Shown here: positions 35,813 through 47,632 of the stretch, in pieces
Layout of the letters: every line of letters starts with the position of its first letter
How positions within the stretch are numbered: the first letter of the stretch is position 1
Assembly (NCBI GenBank): GCA_905147135.1
Contig: LR990060.1
Span: 13,904,001-13,968,000, forward strand
Direction: 5' to 3'
Length of the DNA: 64,000 nucleotides
DNA from: Blastobasis lacticolella
Taxonomy: Eukaryota > Arthropoda > Insecta > Lepidoptera > Blastobasidae
Translations under genes and position numbers: made by a program
The notes under the pieces: model-generated
Database searches by the model: none
Seen by the model: only the letters and a program-made list of their open reading frames with translations
What the model was told of the DNA's origin: nothing

Positions 35813-38339
35813 ATCCGACGTTCTTTTGCTTGAGAATGTAGAACGGAGCATGTGGAGGTAGTTTAGAGGATGTTATGTAGTACAGTATTGTATTAGATTT
35901 AAAGAGATCCCCAAATAGGAAGCGAAAAGTTGAAACTGTATTGGATGATTTGCTGAACTTCTAACGGAGAAAAACAGAGGAGAATGGTGGATTCTTCGTA
36001 AATATATTTAAAGGTAGTTAGAAAGATAAAGAAGCGGTCGTTCTCAAGCAAAACGATGTTCAGTAAATATTAGAGCCCCTATTTAATGTAGGAACAAATG
36101 TATCGAATCCACCGCAAAAGTTTGGCTGTGCTTAAAACAATTTTTAATTAAATATAAAATATTTGAATATACGCCACGGATTTTATAGTGGTCTCCTTCA
36201 TATCTCGTAGTCAATAGACGAAAATATATCAGAACGGTATTATATCATATCTCTGACATATCTTTTGATACTTTCATTTCACTTATAGGTAAAGCAATGG
36301 TAAATTATTCTGAGAACTGAATAAAAATATAAACTGTAATGGATGTACTATACAAGTGCATAAATGCATTATTGTCTTAAGATATTTTAATAGCATTAGC
36401 ATATCATTAGAAAGGGGTTTACATACTTACTTCTTACTAGATCACTTTTTTTAATAAAACGAAGATAAAGATTTTTTATTGCAGTGGAACGTTATTTAAA
36501 TGGTTTTCTTTTTAAATGTTACCGAAGTTGACAATTATTTTGTGAGTTAAATAGAAAAGTTGATATATCTTGCAAGTAATTTTAAATTTAGATATTGAAT
36601 TACAATTTACCATGCAACTTAGATATTTAAAAATGATTTTTGTAAACAAATTTTTTTGTTACTCCTTTAAAGAACATGATTAATTTCTTGAAAGAAAATT
36701 TGCTAAATTTGATAAATTCCTGAGGTCTTAATATTTAAACTTTTATTTAATTTTTATGAGGGTTTGATACAAAGTTTGAAGTTTGAGTTTGAAATACCCT
36801 GTAGTTGCTATAGCAAAGTAAAGGTTCTTAAGTGGTAATGTATTTATGGTATTGTATTGTACAATCGATTAACCATTGTCCCTGATTATAAAACCTATTT
36901 TTAAAAATTGCTGTGGTCCATTGTTACCTCTTGGAAATTCCTTAGAACTTCGTACCTTACAAATAATTATTAGAAAATGTTATATTTCTCGATTTGTCAC
37001 ATAGTCTCTATCTATACCTATGTCTAATCTTATTGAATTAATAATTTAATCGAGCTTTCCTACCTTACCTACTCTATGACAATAATGTTAAGACAATAAT
37101 TACTATAATAACTTTACCTTGTTGTAATGATTTATATAAATTATAATCTAAATAATGTTGTCTAAAATCTAGGTTTCTCATGCCCTAACATCTATGTATA
37201 AACTGTTGAAATATTAAAACATATAATTATAAGTAAGTGATTATTCTTTGTATGTAAATGTAGTATTTGCTTTTATTGGATATATGTTTCCAATTAATGC
37301 TACACAAGTTTTAAATTACTCCTGCAATAGGTGTTTTTATTTAGCTGTTCTTCAAATATCTATATTGTTATGTTGTTAAAATATATCTAGTTATATTATT
37401 TATTCTATAAAAAAATTGTCTCTTCTTCTAAAAATTTTAATATTTTATAAGTAAACGTTAACATATAAATAAATAAAATAGGCACTTAGTTAAATTTTAA
37501 AATTAGGGGAACAATTTGGTTTTACTTAGCGCAGAATAAATTGAATACTTATGATATGTTTGTAAGTTAGTGATGGCGTTTAAGAATTTTACGTAAAATT
37601 GTTTTTTAAATATTATGAATAAATAAATAACTATAATTATGATCACAGAATTCACTTAAAGTGTTAAATAAATTCGTAATACCTATGCGGGGGCATAGGA
37701 TTAGGCAAGTTCTAGCTGCAGATTAGTTCATTAAAATACAAGTATTATAATGATCGATGCACGTGAGTGTTAAGCGACGTTTTCATTACACTTGCTAGGG
37801 AATAAAGACGTTGTAAGTTGGAAATTAGTTTTGGTATTATAACAAAAATATTTATTGTGAAAAAAAAGGACGGTCGTTTTCATATGTTCGGGTAATAATT
37901 TTAGCAAAATTTTCCAAACAGCCAAATATAAGAACCACAATACATTTTTTATAAAAATTTGGTAAATCCAACTAGTTGTGGAAAACACATCTACTACAAT
38001 TTAATAAAATTAAACGACCATTTACATATTATATTAACAGCGTCTATAATAATCACTAGGTGTCATTATCACAATTCTTTCTAGGCGTTATTTCTCTCTA
38101 CACCAGGACAAAAACTTTGGCGCACGAGTGTGGTAATGGAAAAGCGTGTGTTTCTCTACACAATAATTTATTTTGGATTGACCAATAAATTTGACTAATT
38201 TGTGATCATAATTATGTTATTATATGGAATTAGATGTTTGTTAGTGAATTAGCGGTTAGAACATAATTGGATACGAAATGGTTGTGTGGATCGATTGCAT
38301 CATATTGTTTTTTAATTTACGTACATACATACACAACGT
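35813..38339 (+). other. Probable 3' UTR of the transporter, then AT-rich spacer
   Basis: A possible poly(A) signal AATAAA lies at 36320-36325 and others follow. 35813-38340 is unusually free of recognisable repeats compared with the introns, which fits a long 3' UTR or downstream gene-associated DNA. No ORF with a family motif. Confidence 0.4.
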
Positions 38340-38650
38340 CATGCCTTTTAACCGCAGTCATCATCATCATCATCATATCAGCCGGGAGACGCCCACAGCT
38401 GGGCATAGGCCTCCCTCAGAGATCTCCACAAAGGCTGGTCCTGTGCCTTCCGCATCCATCTGGTACCTGCGATCTTTACCAGATCGTCAGTCCACCTTGT
38501 GGCAGGCCTACCCACGCTGCGTCTTCCGGTACGTGGTCGCCACTCGAGAACTTTCTTGGCCCATCGGCCATCTGTTTTGCGAGCTATGTACCCTTCCCAC
38601 TGCTACTTCAGCTTGGCAATCCGTCGGGCTATGTTGGTGATATTAGTTTA
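38340..38650 (-). mobile_element. Family E LINE 3' end, reverse strand
   Basis: Starts (CAT)n, CCCACAGCTGGGCATAGGCC, then TTCCGCATCCATCTGGTACC, GTGGCAGGCCTACCCACGCT and GTCTTCCGGTACGTGGTCGC. On the minus strand it is the GRRSVGRPPTRW-like C-terminus of a LINE protein with breaks. Confidence 0.7.
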
Positions 38651-39664
38651 CTTGACCTTCACTTCAACCTTTGATAAAAAAAATGATTTAATCAAAGCTT
38701 TCAACTGACTTTAAAATTATAAAGAAAATTGTGAACAAGCATGGATGATCACCGATTTATTTTTTAAGACCCCTGTTTGTGATAATGGGACAAAGATGTG
38801 ACGTTACGTGACGTTAAGGGAGAATTATGATGCAATTTATCTGCACTATACGAGGCGTGAATGTCCAAATTAGAAGGTTGCCTTAGATTACGCCTGCCAC
38901 TTGGAAGCCTATTATTAATAGTATATCAAATATTATTATATTATTATTAACATCTGGTAAATTGCACAAGATCTCGTTTTAGTAACCTGCTTCAAGATAT
39001 TCGCAACTAAAAAGTAGTCTGTAAAGTTGAAGATTTTAGATCTGAAGTGTTCTTTCTTAAAATTACCTGGTAAATCAGAAACAACTTTTTAAATTAAATT
39101 TTATTTTGAAAAAGAAAAGAAAAAATCTGTTCAAATTATTATTCTTGTTATTAAAAATATGGATTAATAGACAAATGAATAGGTTGTGAATTTATACATT
39201 TTCTAGATTTTTATAATTACAAAGAAAAATTAATAATATGTAATTAACTAAAAAAAATAGCGCTGCTTTGTACTTAATAAATGTGAGTTGCCTTTGGTCA
39301 GCTTGCTTGCTAACATAGGTAAAAATTAAAAGTATTTTTCTTATAGAAAGTGTGAATGTATGATTTTTTTATGCATAAATCTAATAAGTAATTCACTTGC
39401 TATTTAAGTGACATTACTAATTTTTACTTGTTTGTGAGTGTTACATACACCCAAAATTTTTTTCTTATTGCATTAGTTAATAGCTAGCTTAATTATCTTT
39501 GCTTTAATAATTCTGTAAATCTATTATTATCTTAACAAAAAATGTTGTCTTACGTTTTAGAGTAATTTATGACAGTTACGGAATATGTAAAACAAGCATT
39601 TACCTAATAGGAAATTACCTAATTTGTAAAGGCGCCGTAAGTTATCTACGTTATCGAGTATAAT
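38651..39664. other. AT-rich, nothing recognised
   Basis: No gene or repeat seen. Confidence 0.35.
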
Positions 39665-39790
39665 TACAAAAAATAAAAATGACTTTAATGTGTCTGAAAA
39701 GTGAAACTGCCAAGATGATATGAGGCCGACCGTTTTTTTTTACTTTTAGAATCCACACTATCGCTTCAAAAACTCGAAGTTTCGACAACA
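39665..39790 (+). repeat. Dispersed pair S, copy 2
   Basis: TGACTTTAATGTGTCTGAAA, CTGCCAAGATGATATGAGGC and TTTTTTTTACTTTTAGAATC, as at 20470-20595. Confidence 0.45.
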
Positions 39791-39926
39791 AAAAAAAAAA
39801 TTTTTGTTTGCCAGACCAACGTTTTGTGGATCACCCAAACGTCTTCTATCGCTATAAAGTAGAATTTTTCTTGTACTCGACGACGTAGGATAACCAACGG
39901 TGCCCTTACAGTCTATAAGCAATTAT

Positions 39927-40203
39927 GTTCTGTTTAAACTGACTTGTCTTATTTGGTGAACAAACAATGCCCAAAATCACGACTTGCCGTATCAATCACG
40001 CTACGTACATTGTGTATAGATGTCTTGAATTATACAAGAAACAATTAGAATGAAAATTTTAACGAATACAGCTGCACATTATCCATTTAAATACATAATT
40101 TCCTATAAAAAAAAAAGTGGACTAATTCACACAGCGCCATCTAGCCCCAAACTAAACAAAGCTTGTACTATGGGTACAGGTAAGACAAGTCAGTCTGGAC
40201 AGG
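39927..40203 (-). mobile_element. MITE2, reverse orientation, with a SINE-A 3' piece inside
   Basis: Left end TTCTGTTTAAACTGACTTGT, CTTATTTGGTGAACAAACAA; right end TAAGACAAGTCAGTCTGGAC. The SINE piece (40104-40177: A-run, TTCACACAGCGCCATCTAGC, ACTATGGGTAC) replaces the few bases TAACCAAA near the right end. Confidence 0.72.
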
Positions 40204-40205
40204 TT

Positions 40206-40589
40206 ATAGTCTTACACATACCAATACAATTTGATACATCAATTACACGAGTAAATATGAGCGAGCGTACAGTAAAGTAATTTTACATGATTTATTCTAC
40301 TTACAATAAATTGCTATATGGTATAATGTGTGTATTTTAGCATTAAATTTTAGCCTTTCAGCTAGCAATTGTGCTGTGGTAGCGGAGTGTGCCTGTCTTA
40401 GATTCTATTCAATTTCTTAGTGTTGTAAGCGAAACAATTATCCGAGTGAGCTAAGTTTAATATAATACAATAAATTATACAATAAAAAACAGATTGAAAG
40501 AGAAATATTGCGATGCGTTATAATGTAATCATTATATTACCTCAACAGCTCATAACAGGGCCTCAAGTATGTTAATTTACTATAGGCTG
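40206..40589. other. Unassigned
   Basis: Nothing recognised. Confidence 0.35.
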
Positions 40590-40745
40590 GATTGAATTGT
40601 AATTGTATTACAATCGCAGCACAATGTAGTTTGACACGTTTTTGCTATTCTGCTACTGTGACTGATGGCTCTACTGAATTGTAATTGGATCGCTACAATT
40701 AAAACTGCCGTTAAGCTGCTATTGCGATCCAACTACAATTCAATC
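40590..40745. mobile_element. MITE3, 156 bp
   Basis: Terminal arms GATTGAATTGTAATTG and CAACTACAATTCAATC match at 15 of 16. Inside, two further related units, CTGAATTGTAATTGGATCGC and AAGCTGCTATTGCGATCC, make it internally repetitive. A half copy is at 13940. Confidence 0.65.
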
Positions 40746-40750
40746 GAGTT

Positions 40751-41361
40751 AAGAAAATTATAGGACACAAAGCCCAGGCCAGTCGACCTGAACTTCCTAG
40801 AATAGAAGTGGAAAGTTATCCATAATCTCCATGTTGTCAGGCAAGTAGGAAATCGCTCAGAAAACGCTGGTGCCCATTTTATTATTGTTATCACATCATA
40901 CCGGTTTTGATTGAAATAATTTCAGTTTAGTACTGCTCCTGTAAAATTTAATATCATGTAAAAATACTGAGGGCTGAGTGTAAGTTTTGCTTCAAATTCA
41001 CTTTACTATCGCATTTGCGTTCACGTGGAAATGACTATGAAGAAAAAACTTCATTTACGTGGCACTAGATGGCGCTATACATTTTATGCTAGCAACTGTA
41101 TTTTATACTGAAGGATTAATATCAACTGCAACTGGCGGTTGGTCGGCTCCAACCAAAACGGACCGTCTCAGTTTTACTCACCGAGAGTATCATACATACA
41201 TACATACATAAAGCTCACGCCTGTGTCCCACAGGTGGAGTAGGGAGAGACTATGGACCGCCACTTTGCTCTGTACTGACACAATGAGAGTATCAGCTGAC
41301 TTCCAAAACAACGTAAGCCCCCATATTGGTGCACAGTAGTTGAAGCGCCTAGTTTCAGTAA
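40751..41361. other. Unassigned, with a repeat phrase at 41200-41250
   Basis: (CATA)n then GCTCACGCCTGTGTCCCACA, a phrase of a repeat common in Lepidoptera. Otherwise nothing. Confidence 0.35.
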
Positions 41362-41490
41362 GCCTAGCAGAAGTTGCTCTCGCGCGCGGTAAGCGAGAAA
41401 AAGCGCGACATAGGTATTGCTATCTCTTTCGTTTTAGTATTGAGAGAAAGAGACAAACATTCTCTCGCGGCGCGAGCTTTGTGCTAGGGC
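41362..41490. mobile_element. MITE4, 129 bp
   Basis: Arms GCCTAGCAGAAGTTGCTCTC and the reverse of CGCGAGCTTTGTGCTAGGGC pair imperfectly over about 26 bp (TCGCGCGC near the inner end). Inside is TCTCTTTCGTTTTAG with AAAGAGA partners. Much GC-richer than its flanks. Confidence 0.55.
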
Positions 41491-42151
41491 CACAGAGCTT
41501 TTGTTGAGGAATGGGTACATTAATTGCTTATAACGCATCTTCAATGTCATTGATCAAAACCACTGTAACTTACAGCATATTAGTTTAGCTCAAATAATTC
41601 ACAACGTAGGTAGATACTAAGATAGAATGGCTTTAACTAGCTTAGTATTTTCTTAAAAGACTTTAGATTGTACAAAAACAATTATTAACTAAATTACTTT
41701 TTAGTTGTAAAGTAAAAAAAAATTTAATATAAATTAACACCATATTTCAAATCAAGGCACCAAATTGTGAAACTACTAAACTTAGTTTGATTACACGTAT
41801 AAAATTGCTTGTCTTGAAGTTATTGTTTTGACTACTTCGCAACGAAAACTTTAATTTTTTTCATAAATTGTAACATTAACTAGACTTTATAAGTAAACAA
41901 TGACAATAATATCAAATATTGACAATAAATATGTAAGTAGAAATAGTTGAATTGATCGATTATCTATTGATTATACATAAATTATTATTTACGAAATTAT
42001 TGAAATATCTACATTATTACTTTATACTATAGAACGTTTTATGTAACTAAGTGCTGAAGAACGAATATAATAAAATTTAGAAAGATTTTTTATAATTGTA
42101 GTTTTATTTCACTACAAGCTTTTACCCTCGAACACTATTATAAATAATCAT
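41491..42151. other. AT-rich, nothing recognised
   Basis: No gene or repeat seen. Confidence 0.35.
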
Positions 42152-42360
42152 AATAATCATCTTGGCGTTAATCTCCCGCTTGTGCTCTCGCGCATTAGGG
42201 CCCTGGGTCCGCCTTGACCATGATCCTGGATATGGCAGATCAGTTAATTATAGTGGACCGACTGCCACCTGCCCTCCGTGACCGTGCTACCAGGGGAAAC
42301 TGACCAGATTGGATCATGGTTATAAATTCAGTCGCCTGAACTTGCACCACGATGATGAAG
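42152..42360 (-). repeat. Family D repeat
   Basis: ATCATCTTGGCGTTAATCTC, GTCCGCCTTGACCATGATCC and GATTGGATCATGGTTATAAA. Confidence 0.68.
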
Positions 42361-42427
42361 CGTCACGGAGAGCACGTAGTGGTGGAGATCGAAATCGGTC
42401 ACAGCAGCACACACCTCTGCACATATA

Positions 42428-42629
42428 ATCTGTTCAGACTGACTTGTCTTATTTGGTTAAGGAAATTATGCATTTAAATAAATAATCAGTATTTATTGAA
42501 ATTCACATTCTATGTGTTTCTTGTATAATTCTCGACATCTATACACAATATACGTAGCGTGATTTATACGGCAAGTCGTGATTTTGGGCACAGTTTGTTC
42601 ACCAAATAAGACAAGTCAGTTAAACAGAT
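42428..42629 (+). mobile_element. MITE2, intact copy, 202 bp
   Basis: Begins ATCTGTTCAGACTGACTTGT and ends ACAAGTCAGTTAAACAGAT, terminal inverted repeats of about 30 bp (through CTTATTTGGT / ACCAAATAAG). Flanked by ATA on the left and CATAC on the right. No coding. Confidence 0.8.
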
Positions 42630-42634
42630 CATAC

Positions 42635-43544
42635 ACAGAGCCACAGATACACATGTCAAACTTAAAATACCTCTTTTTTTTCGTCGGTGGTCAAAAATAA
42701 GCTTACGTACTCGAAGTGGCCTTTAGCGCCATCTATGTTACACTATGGAACTAAGTAATAAGCAATCTTCATAGTGCTTGGGGTGGTCGTAGGTTCGTAC
42801 GAATGACATACCTACGTACGAATCGCACGAACGAATTCCGCATTATTTGAATTTTGAAGCACATCGAACAGCCGTTGTCCGATGAAACGGTGTTTGGAAA
42901 ACTACCAGGACCAGACCAGAAGCTGGACCTGGACCTGGCCTAGGTCTATACCACAATATATTCCAAGTCTAGGCTAAATACGTGAGCCGATGGAATAATT
43001 ATGGGTAAAAGTACTACCGGCTGTACAATGCACGGGTCAATGAAACGGCCACTTCTGGTAGCATTTCAATACAGAAAATATGCAATTTATTCGTACGGAT
43101 CGTACGAGACGCATCCAATCCAAGCTGCGGGCGCCCAAGTCGAAACAAGCAACTCAGTTGGTCGTTCAAACGGTTATAATAAATTCAACTAGATGTCGTA
43201 TTAACTCGAATAGAAGAAAAAGTAGAGTACGTTAACGCAAAGACAGAAATAAATTGAGTTATGTAAATAACTTCTTTAGATTTTTGTAGATACTTAATAA
43301 CATTAATTTTTCAATCTGATAAAACATATCAGTCTGATAGTCTGACAGTCTGAAGTAAGTTCATATAATATAAGTGAAGTTTGTTATTTGGCAGTATAGG
43401 TATTACTTGCATATTTTTATCTGAGGATTGAAAAATAGGCAAATTTATTTAGATATCTGTAGATAATACTTACCATTGTCGTGCTCTACTTACTTTTGTC
43501 TTTTTCTATTTCTGTTTCTACTTCACAGCTTCTAGTTCTTAAAG
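42635..43544. other. Unassigned
   Basis: Around 42790-42840 the phrases GGTTCGTACGAATGACA and ACCTACGTACGAATCGC form a weak inverted repeat. Nothing else. Confidence 0.35.
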
Positions 43545-43700
43545 CGGGCAACAAACAGGCTGAGATGGCGCCGTCAGTCACGCTTGGTGGAAGGCAGCTG
43601 AAGCTCGTCTCGCGGTTCAAGTACCTGGGACACTGGGACTTTTTTTTTTGTAGTACGCTATGGACATTGTGTCTAAAATTGAATTGAATTGAATTGAATA
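43545..43700 (+). pseudogene. LINE reverse-transcriptase scrap and (GAATT)n
   Basis: AGNKQAEMAPSVTLGG and LVSRFKYLGHWD are read in one frame; the FKYLGH motif is typical of the end of the RT domain in LINEs of the family E/RTE group. The similarity stops at a T-run (43641). A pure GAATT run lies at 43676-43700. Confidence 0.6.
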
Positions 43701-43900
43701 TATATTCAGCAAACGAACTGATCCATAGTTAGGTATTACATTATCACAACAATATTTTTAAGCCCCTACTAGTGTCCAATCAAAGGTCAATATCTGGCTG
43801 AAGTCGAAGCCGAATAATCGGCTATCGCCACAACCTTCGGCCTAGGCCAAAGCTCTTAGAAATGTTGTTCAAGATTTGCCACAAGGTACAATTAATAATA

Positions 43901-44329
43901 TAATAGTAGTTTATGCAACTGTCGTATAAATACCTAATTATATGCAGTTGCATACACTACTTTATCTACACTCATATTTTTATGTTTAAATTTCGTACCT
44001 ATAATTTTCTCAACTTTGCTAGAAGTAAGCTGCGAGTCAGTTCTGTTGTATCTACGCTTCAAGGATATCAAGCGGCGGGAAATTCACTTAACTATTTTCA
44101 CATTTATCTATTTATTTACTTAAAATAAGGAAAAACATTCACAAACACAACTTAAAACAATTCCAAAATATTCTGTTTAGCGGGAAAATAATTACACAGA
44201 ATATAAACAGGAAAATTTAAATTTTGAATTTGAATTTGATTGAGACATCTAAGTATTCAGCCTACATTTGACCGTGTGCGTGCGCCAGACAAGAATTTTA
44301 AAAATATAAGTGTTGCATAATGATTAAAA
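43901..44329 (+). mobile_element. Fold-back element FB, copy 1 (3'-truncated)
   Basis: AGTAGTTTATGCAACTG and CAGTTGCATACACTACT frame a 57 bp palindrome remnant (43905-43961). Then TTTATCTACACTCATATTTT, AAGCGGCGGGAAATTCACTT, TCTGTTTAGCGGGAAAATAA and TTGCATAATGATTAAA, where copy 2 takes over. It lacks about 170 bp of the 3' end. No ORF of note. Confidence 0.78.
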
Positions 44330-44957
44330 TAGTAGTTTATGCAACTGTCATATAAAAGGGGGTATTAAAACATGAGTGTCTGATAATAGTTTGACACGAG
44401 TGTTTTAATACCTAATTACATGCAGTTGCATACACTACTTTATCTACACTCATATTTTTATGTTAAAATATCGTACCTATAATTTTCTCAACTTTGCTGG
44501 AAGTAAGCTGCAAGTCACTTCTGTTGTATCTACGCATCGGGCGGGAAATTCACTTAATTACTTTCACATTTATCTATTTCTTTGCTTCAAACAAGAAAAA
44601 ACATTTACAAACACAAATTACTACAATTAGAAAAAATATTCTGTTTAGCGGGAAAATAATTACACAGAATATAAACAGGAAAATTTGAATTTGAATTTGT
44701 CAAAGACATTTAGGTATTCAGCCTACATTTCGCCGTGTCTCGGCGACCGACAAAAATTTAAGAAATAAAAGTGGTGCATAATGATTAAAAAGTTATTTTA
44801 CGATACAGCTGTAATGAAATTAGTATGGGAAATGCTGTATCGAAAAGTGATTTTGTAAAATTTTATACACTGGCGTGAAAAAAGGGTCTCCTTAAACGAC
44901 TGTTTTTGAATATGTAATTTGAACATTACGATACGAGTGTAGATAAATGATTTTAAA
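44330..44957 (+). mobile_element. Fold-back element FB, copy 2, directly after copy 1
   Basis: Palindrome 44331-44439 (109 bp), same body, then a second hairpin region TTACGATACAGCTGTAATGA ... AATGCTGTATCGAAAAG, and a terminal GAGTGTAGATAAA that is the reverse of TTTATCTACACTC inside the element. Confidence 0.8.
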
Positions 44958-44992
44958 ACTTTATTATTGAACTTTTTTTGGCTTATACTATA

Positions 44993-45535
44993 TAATCATC
45001 ATCATCATATCAGCTGAAAGACGCCTACTGCTGGGCATAGGCCTCCCCTAGAGATTTCCACAAAGGCCGGTCCTGTGCCTTCCGCATACAGCTGATACCT
45101 GCGATCTTTACCAGGTCGTCGGTTCACCACCGTGTAGGAGGCCTACCTACGCTGCGTCTTCCGGTACATGGTCGCTACTCGAGAACTTTACTGCCCCATC
45201 GGGCATATGTTCTTCGAGGTATGTGGCCTGCCCACTGCCACTTTAGCTTGGCTATCCTTAGGGCTATGTCGGTTACCTTAGTTCGCTTGCGGGTCTCCTA
45301 ATTTCTGATTCGATCGCGCAACGAGACGAGCATAGCTCTTTCCATTGCCCTTTGGGTGAGCTTTCTCATAAGGCCCATTGTGAGTGACCACGTTTTCGTC
45401 CCGTAGGTCATCACTGGCAACACACATTGGTCACAGACCTTCGTCTTGAGACACTGCGGTAATTGGGACGAAAATATATGGCGTAGCTTGCCGAACGCCG
45501 CCCAACCGAGTTGGATTCGTCGACTATATAATATA
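44993..45535 (-). pseudogene. Family E LINE, ORF C-terminus with stops, reverse strand
   Basis: The minus strand reads RKLTQRAMERAMLVSLRDRI, then TDIALRIAKLKWQWAGHI, RWGSKVLE, GRRSVGRPPTRW and DDLVKIAG, with in-frame stops after RIRN, VLE and TRW. This is the well-known C-terminus of an RTE-like lepidopteran LINE protein. The 3' UTR ends in (GAT)n at 44993. Dead. Confidence 0.82.
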
Positions 45536-45832
45536 GAAAGCTATTTAGGCATAACTAAACTAAAGTAGTAACTTATCCCAATTAATCATATCCTCAACCT
45601 GATTTAAAATCATCTCTTCAAGTTTATCTAGAGATAATAAAAAAATACCTTGCAATATTAATTGTCAAAAATAATAAAAACCACCTTCGGCGAAATCATT
45701 CGGGTCAGCAGAAGGTACTTGTTTTGGCCGAAGGTGGCCGAATCCGTAGTCAAAGTGGAAGCTTTGGTCGGACACTACCCTCGACGAGAAATAGGGCGGT
45801 GTTTTAAGTTTGACTTGTAAAAGCTATGTATG
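45536..45832. other. Unassigned
   Basis: Two related CTTCGGC phrases (ACCACCTTCGGCGAAATC, GCCGAAGGTGGCCGAATC). Otherwise nothing. Confidence 0.35.
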
Positions 45833-46199
45833 ATCTGTCCAGACTGACTTGTCTTATTTGGTGAACAAACAATACCCAAAAACACGACTTGCCGTATCAA
45901 TCGCGCTACGTACACTGTGTATAGATGTCTTAAACTATATAAGAAACACATAGAAGTGGCTTTTGCCTTTTTGTTGCTAGAGCAACGTGTTATAGAGGTG
46001 GGCAACGCATTGGCGATACTCTTGGTGTTGCTAATGTCTATAGGCAGTTGTGACTACTTCCCATCAGGTGGCCCGCTTGCCTGTTTGCCTATCGTATGTC
46101 ATAAAAAAAAATAGAATGTGAATTTCAACGGATACTGCTGCAAATTATTCAGTTTAATACATAATTACCATAACCAAATAAGACAAGGCAGTCTGGACA
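45833..46199 (-). mobile_element. MITE2, reverse orientation, split by LINE-B2
   Basis: Left end ATCTGTCCAGACTGACTTGT; right end AAGACAAGGCAGTCTGGACA. The middle is interrupted at 45956-46110; removing this gives a normal 212 bp MITE2. Confidence 0.8.
45956..46110 (+). mobile_element. LINE-B2 3' end inserted in MITE2 with target duplication
   Basis: GTTATAGAGGTGGGCAACGC, GTGTTGCTAATGTCTATAGG, GCCCGCTTGCCTGTTTGCCT and an A-run. ATAGAA occurs on both sides (45950-45955, 46111-46116), the target-site duplication. Confidence 0.85.
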
Positions 46200-46225
46200 T
46201 ATTTTATGTGAGTATGTCTGTGGCA

Positions 46226-46814
46226 CCGTTGCTCCCGAAAGGATGGACCAATCTCCATGCGGTTTTCTTTATTTAAACGGCAATTTAATCGAGATGACTT
46301 GTTTTATTGAAATCAATTCAGTAGTTTAGAAAATATATGAGTATAATGAGTAAACGTGGCCAGGGGTTTCTCGACGTTCGACCATCATTCTTGGATATGT
46401 TACTAAATACGTATGCCCTTGATATAAAAAAAATATACTATGAAATTGTTGTATAGTGCAAGTGAAAGTGAAATAAATGTAGGTAGGTATATCTAACTAA
46501 ACAAAACTAATATTTGTTTAGACCACCCCTTAATACAACTTCACACCACCCTTGACTCCTATAATCCCGAAATCATTTGCTAGGTGTCGTATTCAATTTT
46601 CTTATCAGATATAATACACACCCCGATGGCACGAGAATATTGCAGGGAAAGTTATATACGTTTGTAGTACTGAATCCTGTCGATAGGGGTTAAAATCGTG
46701 TGTTCGTTAAGTAGCTAATACGGAAGATTGGACAAATAGGGTCACGTGTCCGATAAAGGCGGTAAAAGTAATTTTTTATTTGCTAAATTAAATTGTGGGA
46801 TAGTTAGAAAAGTT
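46226..46814. repeat. Family L piece, then unassigned
   Basis: 46237-46340 shares TCCATGCGGTTTTCTTTATT and CAATTTAATCGAGATGAC with 31434-31530. Nothing recognised beyond. Confidence 0.4.
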
Positions 46815-47060
46815 GGTTCGACGATGCTCTTACGGCGAGGGAAAACATCGTGATGAAACCTGCACATTCAGGCGACTGAATGTGTGACCATGATCCAATG
46901 GGTCAGGTTCCCCTGGTAGCAGGGTCATGGAAGTCAGATGGTAGTCACCTCATTGTAAGTATCTGATCTGCCAAATCCTGGATCATGGTTAAGGCGGAAT
47001 CCGGGCCATCGTGCGCCAGAACACAGACGGGACATTAACGTCAAGATGATGATAATGATA
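46815..47060 (+). repeat. Family D repeat, complete to its GATGAT end
   Basis: GATGCTCTTACGGCGAGGGA to CAGACGGGACATTAACGTCA, AGATGATGATAATGAT. The best copy for showing the tail shared with the RTE-type remnant. Confidence 0.72.
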
Positions 47061-47632
47061 GTAAGAAGACTTGGCTTGATAGTAATAATTACATTAAGTA
47101 TGTTCTTTGATTGGTTCGGAATGGTAAGATATAAGTTTTCTATTTCGAAGTGGTACTCCGTAACGTACAATATTCTTAGGTTAAACATAGCCACTACAAG
47201 GGCTAATTTTTTTTTGTAAATATCCTGTCCTACTATATGGATGTGTGCATTTGGGATATTTATTTCTCTTATAACCGAAAACTAATGACCGGTGAACGAA
47301 TTTTTGCGGTGTTGTGGTGTCCTAAAATATCACATAGGATAGGCTATAGTAATATCCCGAATTCAATGTGGATCCAGCACGGCATAACCAAATTTTTACG
47401 GGCAAAGTCGAGGGCAAAAGTTTGTGAAGAATTGTAGCTACAAATATTTTATGTGTTACCGTAAAATGCATTAGGCAATGCCATGCGATGATATAAAACA
47501 AGATTGGAAAAAAGATAAAATAGATTTTTATTGGGATCATTATTGTCTTTTTAACTTTGTAAAATTCTTATATTTCATCGTGTATAACATAGAATGCATG
47601 TTCTGTAAAGCGATAGCAGATATCAATTTATA
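47061..47632. other. 5' flank of the receptor gene
   Basis: AT-rich. No repeat recognised and no clear core promoter motif. The nearest upstream ATG in frame is the start used. Confidence 0.35.

Noticed and set aside
43545..43640. Host gene exon at 43545
   Set aside because: The FKYLGH motif and neighbours belong to LINE reverse transcriptases, and the frame ends in a T-run.
43901..44957. CRISPR-like array
   Set aside because: Only two long units, not short repeats with spacers, and the context is animal. It is the FB element.
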